Shown here: positions 45,246-54,900 of the stretch, one piece after another | Numbering within the stretch: the stretch's first letter is position 1 | Layout: each line of letters opens with the position of its first letter | NCBI GenBank assembly: GCA_949987565.1 | Contig: OX465112.1 | Location: 19,379,361 to 19,443,360 of the forward strand | Reading direction: 5' to 3' | Source of the DNA: Luidia sarsii | Taxonomy: Eukaryota > Echinodermata > Asteroidea > Paxillosida > Luidiidae | Length of the DNA stretch: 64,000 nt | Notes under the pieces: model-generated | The model's database searches: none | The model's input: the letters and a program-made list of their open reading frames with translations, nothing else | Told to the model about the DNA's origin: nothing | Made by a program: the position numbers and the translations under genes

Positions 45246-48200
45246 TTAGAGTTCGAAATCAAAGTCCAGGCCACTTCCTTGCATTTTCAGGGCGTAGACC
45301 TTGTCGAAGAGTTCGCTCTGCGTCACGGTGAAGACATCCTTCCAGTTACCGACCTTCCCTGCAAATGGAGAGAAAGAGATTAGACTAACACAAATGTATC
45401 GTCGGCTTTTTTACGAATGGGTGAATCATTTTCGAATTACATTATCGACTGCATAAAATGACACCTCAACAAGTTTGAAATCGGTGTCACTTCATGTTGT
45501 GAACCGCGAAGAGGCTTGAGAGGTCGGGCCCATACATCAGGACCTATCCCAGAGACAGGGGGTTGAGGAGAGAAACAGATAGGACGGTGGACGAGTGAGG
45601 GAAAGCTGGCAGGTAGACCAGTGTGAGATCAAAGGGAATGTACCATTTCATTTTATGAACATATTTACTTCACAATGTTAAAACAGAGAGTGGAGATTGG
45701 GGAGGGTCCCATGGGACCCTTATACAAACATTATCAGTATTGACGTGTTTGGGAATGGTTTTGCTCGACACCATCTTGCCAAACATTTGTAGAGTGTAAA
45801 TTCACCCGCATGGTATACCTTTCCTCAAGTAAGGTTGCACGCCTTGCGCGTGGGTCATCAGCACGCCCTTATCACCGTGCTCTTCCTCCAACTTCCGGTA
45901 GGTCGCCTTCATCCCGTCGAAGGTCACGTGTTGCGCGATGCCGTCGATGACGTCATCGGAGAGGTCCTTCCCGACGAACTTGGCCAGCTTCCCGATGGAT
46001 CCTTTCAGATCCTGCAACCAATTGAACAAAAAAACACAACGCGGTGTGCCGCTAACTTTCTGTCACGTGATGCACCGCGCTAACTTTCTGTCCCATGATG
46101 CACTGCGCTAACATTCTGTCCCATGATGCACTGCGCTAACGTTCTTTCCTATGATGCACTGCGTTTACATTCAGTCCCACGATGCAACAGTGTGGCTATA
46201 AGCCAGGCATTCCGCGCATGACGTCACCGGCGGTGCCGACTCTTCGTGATTCGGAACTGACACGTGACGTGACGTCATGCACGGAGTGACTGCAGGCTTA
46301 TAGCCTCACTCCGTGGTGCACTACACGGGATTAGTTTCAGTCCCACAATGCACTGCGAAACTTTGAGTCCCATGATGCAGTGCATAAGCTAACGACTCTT
46401 CCGATCATATCTACGTACCTTGTGCAAGTCTTCGTACTTCACAAACAAGACGTTCGGCAAGTCTCTGTGCTTCCAGTAGTTGAGCACGTGATCATACCAT
46501 GACCCAAAGGCGGCTGTAAGCAAGAATGGCAATGAAACAAACAAACAGTTAAACTTCACAAAATGTTACATCCCCGGCGATTTTTGAAAACATAAGGAAA
46601 CGTGCATGACCTCTGACACTACTCTGCATGACTTCTGACCTCTGACCTCTGAAGTACATTCCTGGCCATTAAAAGAGCAACAACCTTACATGATTAGAAC
46701 GCAGCATCTTACTGTGAGGAATCTTGCACGACCTCTGACCCTCCGTCTGACCTCTGACACTCCTCTCCCTGACATCTGACTTTTACGACACTTACATTGC
46801 CCTGTTGAAAAAGTCCAGATCATCTCTTCAAAGTTCAGGTCCGGGATGTAGGCTTCCGATATCTTGGCGAGGGAGGTGAGAACATCTTTGGGGTTTCGAG
46901 CCACGTATATGACCTGAAGAGGGACGAACAAAAGGCCCGAAACACGATACAACGCGGACAGCACCCAAGTTCAAAGGGAAGTGGTTCTATTCCTGTTGGA
47001 GGGCGAAGGTACGTCGTTTACGAAATGAAGGCTTACAGGCTCGGGCTTAGGCTTCGGTTATTATGTCTCTTACCCATTAAGAGAGCGACTCTAGAAACAA
47101 GCGTCCGGTCCCAGTGTCTTGGTGATTACTCTGTACTATCAAGCCAACAAACATTCAATTTCGGCGACAGACGACGACCTGGATTTTCAGGTTTTCTCAG
47201 ACGGAGACGAAGCCTGAGCCTGATCCGTGGATTCGTAAAGGGCCAATCTAAAGGCAACCCTTTTCCCATGGTGGGCGTACACTTCGTTCGTTTAAGGGCA
47301 CGAGCACTGATACTGGTTGCTATAAAGATGGCCTCTCATGACGTATCTCGTGATCATCAAATGCCATGAACAATAAACCCTTTATGAATTTCTTCCATTT
47401 ATATTTATCTCCCCATACTAAAACAAAACCCTAGATATTGTAAATGAAAAAGAATGAGGCAAACAAACATGCTGGAGCTGCTATACTGGCATTTAGGACC
47501 AAAACAATGCAAAAGAACTTTAGACTTTTTGAGAAACTTGTATGTTTCGGTCCGAAATGGCGGGACATTCCTCAAAGGCAGAGCTAAGATAGCCTTCGGT
47601 GAGAGAGATCCGCAAACTATTGCATTGCGGGGACCCATAAGACAATGTTACGGGTGAGTAAGATTTGCGTTAAGTGGTATTCACAAAAAACTCATATAGG
47701 CCTAGTTCCATAAGCGAACCCGCAAGTGAAAGTGCGGCGAAGTGTGACCAAAAGACAGGCAATCATTAAATAAAACCACATGCCTATATAATTATACTGT
47801 ACACAGCGTTCGTACATATTAAAGACCGACTGAAATACACGATGAGGGACACTGATTGTTTTACTGCTGAAAATGACCCACCTGCAAAAAAACGAATTTG
47901 TCCCCAAGAGAAGTTGACCACCTTGTGGAGCGTTGGCCGTAATTACGCAGTGATACAATCAACATACAGCGATATAGTGACACAAAAGAAAAAGCAGGAC
48001 TGCTGGAAGGACATATGTCTCAAGGTGAATACTATCGCCCCATGTCAGCGCACTGTGGTGGAGGTGAAGAAGAAGTGGGAAGACCTCAAGGGCCGAGCCA
48101 AACAGACAGTCAACAAGGACAAGCGGCTCCATGATCTGTAAATCTCTTGGGAAAGCAATGATTTTCGAACACTTCCTTTGGAGCGCGGTTGCTACTCGAA

Positions 48201-49825
48201 TCACAATTCTTGAGACCGATGGTTGGCCGATTCCACTCAATTTTGATCCGGAAGACAACAATACGCAATTTGCGGGATGTTTGCGGGAACGTCTTGGGGT
48301 CCCGCAAATTTCCGGGTGGTTTACGGGCAACCGCATATTTAAAGGTGTTTCGTGAATTACCCGCAAGTGACACTATCCTCACTCACTCACGCATATCCTC
48401 AAAGAATTTCCCTCTCTCCCGCATTCCAGGGCATTTTACTTCGTTCACTTCGCACGCAGATATACCTTGGCTTTCTTCAACACGTCCGGCGGTAGGAACC
48501 TTTCAAGGCAATGGCCAACAATGCACCGCGGCGACTGCAGGGCCTCGTACGCCTTGTATCCCGGGGTTAGACTCTTGGCCGGGTCGAGAATGAGCTCCAA
48601 GCCGTTCGTCATGAAGGTGCGGTCGAACTCCTTCCTGCCGTCACTCAGGACGTACTGCACTATCTCGGCAGTCCAGTGGGTCCCTGGGTGGGGGAGGAGG
48701 AGGGGAGAGGGTTGGAGAGAGACGGAGATCGGTGGGAGTTGGGGAGGGAGGGGAGGGGGAGTGAGAGAGAGAGAGAGCAGAGAGAGCAGAGAGAGAGGGG
48801 GGAGGGAGAGAGAGGGGGAGAAAGAGGGAGAGGGAGAGAGGGGGAGAGAGAGATCCAGAGGGAGAGAGAGAGGAGAGGGTGAAGGGGAAGGAAAGAGGAA
48901 TAGTAGTGAGAGAAACAGAGAGGAGAGAGAGAGACAGGGAGAGAGGGGGTAGAGATGGTAGAGAGGGATGGAGAGAGAAAGCAGAGAGAAAGGGGGAGAG
49001 AGAGGCAGGATGGCAGCCGTAGCCAGGCAGGATGACAGAGAGGCAGGGAGTCGAGGAAGGGGGAGGAGGGGAGGGGGAAATGATCAATCAGAAATAAAAG
49101 TAAGGATAAAAGAAGAGCCAAAGATCATCACAATTACAGTAATACAAAAAAGGTTGCAGACTTTACTGATTTATAATGTCTGAGAATGAAAATCTCAAAG
49201 ATTTGGAAAAAAATCGTGAAGCTTGATGTAAAAGTATGCACCACTATTCAACATGATTGTTCAGTGTTTGCCGTGCTAGAAAAAAAATCAAGGTATTATA
49301 CAAACCAAACTTGTATAAAGACTATAATACCTCCCGAACCCTGGTCTTGGCCGACTATACACAACCCCGGTACGATTGCATTGGGCTGTTTCTTCACTAT
49401 GTGATTGTAGGCGCTATCCCGTGGTGCACCAGGCTAAAGGTTTATTGTTCCATTGCAAAATACACTCCATGCCCGCAGCAAAAATGGCTGGCTCTCCACT
49501 TTACCCATAATTATGACACAGCTGCAGCATGGCATTATCCCTGAAGCTATGATTTCGTTCCATTGCTTGTTTCTTCATTCAAGCCTTGCCCCATACCTGA
49601 TCTGGGGAAGGTGAACAGGTAGACGTCGTCCTCTCGAACCTCGAAGGTCTTGAGCGCTTCCAGCGTAGAGGGCTGGACGTGCGGCGGTAGCTTGACGCCG
49701 TCCACGAAGTGCATGGAAATGTGGGCGTCGCTGGCGGCGATGGAGGCGGCCAACTCCTGCCGGGTCTTGCCGTTGATCAGGGGCGGGAAGAGGCCATCCA
49801 GTGCTGGTTCAATATCGAAATCCAT
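45246..49825 (-). CDS. Cytosolic sulfotransferase gene D
   Basis: Six exons on minus: 49825-49597, 48683-48466, 46913-46796, 46513-46419, 46011-45819, 45358-45246 (stop TAA). Sum 966 nt, 321 codons; exon 2 is 12 nt shorter than in B and C (residues after the LELILDP segment). Motifs: FPRSGTHW at 73-80, catalytic His134 in [23 protein letters not shown] (3'-phosphate Arg and Ser kept), FGSWYDHV, and [14 protein letters not shown]. Soluble PAPS-dependent enzyme; substrate unknown. It is the outermost and, judging by intron sequence, the earliest split of the B/C/D trio. Intron 2 (1.55 kb) contains a MITE and a Myb/SANT-like ORF on the other strand. Intron 5 has only a stub of the pyrimidine array seen in B and C. 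Confidence 0.87.
46040..46400. repeat. 28-bp minisatellite in SULT D intron 4, split by a palindromic element
   Basis: Units of ATGATGCACTGCGCTAAC with TTCTGTCCC, interrupted at 46190-46318 by an inverted-repeat element: GTGGCTATAAGCC and GCATGACGTCAC on the left mirror GTGACGTCATGCAC and GGCTTATAGCCTCAC on the right. Confidence 0.8.
47022..47235. mobile_element. MITE with AGGCTCGGGCTTAGGCTTCG ends (copy 3)
   Basis: In SULT D intron 2. Same ends (AGGCTCGGGCTTAGGCTTCG at 47038, GACGAAGCCTGAGCCTGA at about 47205) with the internal sequence in the opposite direction to copies 1 and 2. Confidence 0.7.
47842..48141 (+). CDS. Myb/SANT-like DNA-binding domain ORF in SULT D intron 2
   Basis: A 99-codon frame, antisense to SULT D. 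Residues 20-90 match the Myb/SANT-like fold used by Harbinger-transposon accessory proteins and their domesticated relatives (NAIF1, MSANTD): KLTTLWSVGRNYAVI, the KKKQDCWKDICLKVNTIAP helix with its Trp, and the signature TVVEVKKKWEDLKGRAKQ. The frame stops at HDL after the third helix, shorter than full family proteins, with no nuclease partner nearby. It is most likely a fragment of a PIF/Harbinger element or a single-domain derivative. No upstream promoter was recognised. Function unknown; DNA-binding is inferred from the fold. Confidence 0.55.
   Translation: MRDTDCFTAENDPPAKKRICPQEKLTTLWSVGRNYAVIQSTYSDIVTQKKKQDCWKDICLKVNTIAPCQRTVVEVKKKWEDLKGRAKQTVNKDKRLHDL
48686..49075. repeat. GA-rich tract at the SULT D exon 2 acceptor
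   Basis: GGGAGGAGGAGGGGAGAGGG then GAGAGAGAGAGAGCAGAGAG-type sequence on plus; CT-rich on the sense strand and adjacent to the 3' splice site at 48684-48685. Confidence 0.85.
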
Positions 49826-51120
49826 TCTGGGCCTAAGTGAGTTTGATCCTTCTACCCGAGACCGAAGCGAAACCTGTCTGTCTGCGAGCACAGTGCGCCG
49901 AAAACAACAACCACGGGCTAGGGTAGTAGTACGTGTAGTTTACAATAGTCCTTGCACAGAAAACCGGGTGACAATCAGAGTGCCCCGACCTCAATGACGT
50001 CACTCAAAGTGACTCACTTATGCAGCGTTGTGGGGGGGGGGGCTTCCATACCATGCACACGAGAACTTGAACATTATTGCAGCACTCACGCTGTGCAATC
50101 GAGCACAAAGTCCCCTGGCTAACCCCACACTAGTCTACTCTAGGGTCTAGACGCTATTATTGTTTGGATACGCCACCACGAGAGGGCGTTCTTCCGCAGC
50201 CACCCGCGCACGCACGTACGTGCGCACGCACGTCCGTCCGTTTGGGCAATACGACGGTTCGATCATAGAAGGTTAAGATTTTAATTGGATCTTCAAAAAA
50301 AGGATCCGTGCTACGATCGAAACGTCGTGCCTGTATGATCTTCCTATAATATCACGTCATCATTATTCATTGTATTGTCAGCAATTAAGCGACAATTTCT
50401 ATAACATTTATCTAATCCATTATCAATTTCTCATAAACCACTCATCATCTTTTTATTATGTAGATTCGCTCAAGTAAGGGTAATAAATGAGGCCGTGACG
50501 TCATCATGACGTCATCAAAACGGCTGACTTGTTTTACATGGTTATAAACAGTGTCTGGTCGTCGTGAAACTTGGTAGATGCTACTCCAAGATGGAATGCA
50601 CGTAAACGGTTCGAAATAACATGTAGACACCGTATCACAGCAATAGCGCCACCAAGCGTTACGTTTCTTTCAAGACCATATCCAGCCAGTATCATAGGCC
50701 CTTTACGAAATGAAGGCTTAGGCTCGGGCTTAGGCTTCGTGTATGGCCCTAGTTTCTTGGTGAATACTCCGTACCTATCAAGCAAACAAACCTTCAAATT
50801 CGGAAACAAACCACAACCTTGATTTTAAAATTTTGTCAGACGGAGATGAAGCAATACTTTAGTAAACAGCAATAGTAACAACAGTGCAGCCAAGTGACAC
50901 TAAAAAGTTAACTCGACAAAATACATCTGTTCTAGTTTGGCATTTTGGACTAATTCTTCGGCTTCATTGAATTTTGTGAAGAATGCTTACAGCCTATTCA
51001 GCTTATCAAATAAAGTTGGAACAGCTCTGTGGTCGTCTCAGGGCCAGACACTGGAAATACACCACAGCTAATGGTGGAATACAATGTACAAGTAGATGTA
51101 GGCCTACTAACCTTATGAAC
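49826..51120. other. Intergenic between SULT D and ERGIC1 (diverging genes)
   Basis: Upstream of SULT D. Contains a CA/CG-rich GCACGCACGTACGTGCGCAC segment near 50205-50230, a diverged Penelope-tail (about 50255-50335, ending CGATCGAAACGTCGTGCC) and MITE copy 4 (50698-50852). No gene seen. Confidence 0.5.
50698..50852. mobile_element. MITE with AGGCTCGGGCTTAGGCTTCG end (copy 4)
   Basis: TACGAAATGAAGGCTTAGGC at 50704, then internal sequence similar to copy 3 (CAAACCTTCAAATTCGGAAA), ending GTCAGACGGAGATGAAGC; the second inverted end is degraded. Confidence 0.6.
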
Positions 51121-51195
51121 CGCCATAGCTCAGGTGGCAGATAGCTTGCACGTCGAACAAGACGCCCGGATTCAAACCCAGTTTCAATCGACTGT
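51118..51195 (+). mobile_element. tRNA-derived SINE head
   Basis: GCCATAGCTCAGGTGGCAGA (A box) and CCCGGATTCAAACCCAG (B box) with tRNA-like spacing. The arms do not pair as a complete tRNA and no acceptor stem is evident. Confidence 0.5.
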
Positions 51196-51458
51196 TCTTT
51201 ACTGATCTAATGAATTATTCAATCCATGGTATTCGATAAAAGTCAATGTTTACCAGGCACAATTCCGAATCGATCGACGCAGTTAAATTTTAACTCACGA
51301 ACCCTCCAAAAAAAAGCGGGCAAAAGTTTTTCTCGCCGCACGAAATGAACCAATCATAGGGCACCATGTGGTGAAGTCCCAGTAGACTGGTGCTGTTTTC
51401 CCGTAATGCGATTCCAGTAGCCTCATAAGACGAGGACAACGACTCATGCATAGGCATG

Positions 51459-51757
51459 CACAAAGATCCTATAGCGCGCGAAGCACGCAAGATAGCCAAA
51501 CTCTGCGCAAAAGGTGAAGTCGCTCGGCGGCCATTTTTTAGTAAGCAACGGAGTCCCCTGTCGTCTGCTCCGGAAGTGAAGCGGGAAAGTCACAAACCGT
51601 GACAGAAATACAACATTGGGATCGTGAACAGAATGTGAGAACGATTTGATGCGATGTGCAACTACAAAATGGCCCCAGCGCGTACTTCATCAGGATGCGT
51701 GCGATCTCGCAAGAGTGGGCTATCTTGCCCGCTTCGCGCGCCATAGGATCTTTGCTT
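51459..51757. mobile_element. MITE-like inverted repeat upstream of ERGIC1
   Basis: CAAAGATCCTATAGCGCGCG plus AAGCACGCAAGATAGCC at 51459-51496 mirrors GGCTATCTTGCCCGCTTCGC plus GCGCCATAGGATCTTTG at about 51717-51755. Arms of about 37 bp with few mismatches, about 220 bp inside, ending 235 bp before the ERGIC1 start codon. Confidence 0.7.
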
Positions 51758-51991
51758 CCATACAGCTGACATTAGTGCAGTGAAGGCATGTAACGTGGCA
51801 TTGGAATTAATGAATCTAATTAGTCTCATCATTAAGGGCTATCTACTCTAGTCGCCGACATTCTCCTCCCTCGTCTTTGTTTTTGCCCCCCCCCCCCCCC
51901 CCCCCCCTGGCCGTCCCGGTTCAAGCTGTTACCGTGTGTGTTTTTTGTCTCCGTCTTGCGTTCCCTGTTCCCGAATAAACAAATCATTATC

Positions 51992-54900
51992 ATGCGATTT
52001 GACCTCAGAAGGTGAGTGCAAGCCTGTACCCAGTTTTCGGACAACTCTAGAAGTAGAACTTAAAACTAGAACTACACTTCTCACTAGTCACTAGACTCAT
52101 TTTGTACATGTGTATATAAATAATGATTACTTATTTTATTGTGATAAAGAACAACTTGTTCTCAGCAACAGTTCTTACACAGAAAGCTCCTTTGAAATCG
52201 TTCCCTGCGCAACTTAAAAAGTGGGCTGGGTCTCTAGATGTTGTTGTTTATATTGAAATTTTAATTGTTATTGATAAAGTGTGGGATTATGACTGCTTGG
52301 AAGATGGACTTGGAGTAGGCAGGCTGGAAAGATTTGTAGGCAAGATTTTAGTTTAATACCCTCACTGTAAATAACTGTCTGGGAAAAAACCTAAACCCAA
52401 AATAAACCACCAATTCTGAATTCACAAAATTTGTTATATATGTAGAAAATTAGTTACATCCATGATCTGGCAGAACCACTTGCCAAAAAAAATTGACTTC
52501 TTACACTTTTCCCTAAAGAGTAAAGTCATTAATTTGTTACGGTGCGTATGTAGGAATAGTGAAGTGCATGGTCTGGACACAGTGTCTGCTGTCACTGCTG
52601 ACCGTCATCTGGTTGACAAAATTATGCCTCACAAATTCATGATTTGGGGGAAATACTGTCTGTCTGTCTGTCTATCTATCTGTCACTGTGTCAGTTTGTC
52701 TGTTTGTCTGTGTCAGTGATGAATCCATATCCTTACTGACTCTGACTCTCCAGCAACTGCCCGTTCCAAGTGTCGGACTGCAGTCTTCACGTTGATGTTT
52801 CATTTGTTTGTCTTTTTTTTTCATTCTCCATTCTGATGATTAGACTCGATGTGTACCGGAAGGTCCCCAAAGATTACACTCAGCCGACCTTAGCAGGGGC
52901 AGTGGGTAAGCGATAATGAATTCACCCAGCTTGACATGTGGCTTGGCATTAGCACCCATAACGAGCCCCATTCACACTGATACAAACAAAGGAATGGGAT
53001 GCTACAACCAAATTCTGATATTGTCAACTCTGCTCAAGACCGCAGTGGTTGGAGACAGCTTGTAGACGACAGTAAGCGCTTTATATTCCACCACATGGAA
53101 AAAGGAAACCAGGAAGGCCCAGGACACTGTACTTGCAGTATATACAACGACTAATGGGAGACTATGAAGGGATGCTACAACCAAATGATATTGTCAACTC
53201 TGCTCAAGACCGCAGTGGTTGGAGACAGCTTGTAGTCACCTGCTCCACAGCCAACCGATAATGATATGATGAATACCTACACTGTAAAAGGGTGGGGAAA
53301 AACCTCACCTAGACTACCTGAGGTTTGAAAATACACTACATGTAATGTATAACTTTTTCTCAGTCTCTCGCCTGATCCCTACTGGCTTACAGATATCTCA
53401 CACCCCCCAAATTGGAAAACTCTCCCCCAACCTACAGAAAAAATGGAATCAAATTCTTTATAGTGCTTCCATTCAGCTCATCAAGGTCCTCTCTGAGCAA
53501 TGTGAAATCACCCTTCAGGCTGTCCACCAGGACATTGCTAATCTGGACTCAAAACTACGCGCCAGCTGTTCTGAAAGCCAGTACAAGGATCTCAGTGATG
53601 AGATTGAGAAAGGTCTCTCTAACCTCAATTCTGTTCTCACCGACAGGAGAAACAAGAAGATTGGTGGCCTTGTTGCCAAACAACGCAGACACAACCGCTT
53701 CAGACGCAGTCCCCAGTCTACACCTTTACCCCCCACTAACACTGTTGTCAACCTTTCCTCTTCTTCTCTAACTGACGCAGAGCATACGTTACTTTCCAAG
53801 GGCTTGAACTTTTGTCCTACTCCCCCCAAAGTTGACCAAGTAATGCTCAGTCAAGATCTCACTGAGTATTACCGCAGACTTCGTCTGACTGAGTTCTTCT
53901 TTGATTCTGGCTCCAGTAAAGAAGAACCTTTCCGTGTAAAAAGCACCTGGGTCCCCCCCAAGAACCGTGTTCCAGCCCTTGAAACGTATGTGCAAGCAGT
54001 CAGTTCTCAAGTTTCCAACTCCTCTCATCTTACCCGTAAGCCCCACGACAATCTCCCTAGGGAAGAACGTCTTGCTCTCAACACTCTACGTTCCCGCGGT
54101 GACATCATTATCAAGCCAGCAGATAAAGGGTCAGCCGTAGTTATCATGGATCGCCAAAAATATATTGATGAAGCCAATCGCCAACTCAACAATCCCCAGC
54201 ACTATAAATGTCTGGACTCTAACCCCACTGGCAAATTTTCAGAGCAAATTCAGGAAGTTTTGGATGACATGCGATCACGTGATCATTTGAGTAAAAAAGC
54301 TCACAGATTTCTATCACCTATCAATTGTAGAACTGCCAGATTCTACCTTCTCCCGAAAATTCACAAGGCCAACAACCCAGGTAGACCCATCATCTCTGGC
54401 AATGGTTCACCTACGGAACACATATCTCTTTTCATTGACTCTTTTCTCAAACCCCTGGTTCCCCAAATCCCCTCATACGTCCATGACACTCCCGACTTTC
54501 TGCGAAAGTTGGAAAGTGTCAAGGATCAAATCCCTGCCACTGCCATAATTGGTACTATTGACGTCTCCTCTCTATACACTAACATCCCCCAGGAAGAAGG
54601 CATTCAAGCTTGCTCCTCGGCCCTGGCCAAGGGAAAGCAGTCTTCTCCACCCATCTCCGACATAACCACCCTCATGAGGTTAGTGCTGGCCAAGAATAAT
54701 TTCTCCTTTCTTGGCAAGCACTATCTTCAAGTGCATGGCACTGCCATGGGCACGCGCATGGCTCCTTCCTTTGCATGCCTCTTCATGGGTGACCTTGAGG
54801 AACGCATGCTCAGTGAGGCTCCATGCCGTCCCTGGATTTGGTGGAGATACATAGATGACGTGTTCTTCATTTGGACTAGGGACGGTAGCAGCTTGAATGC

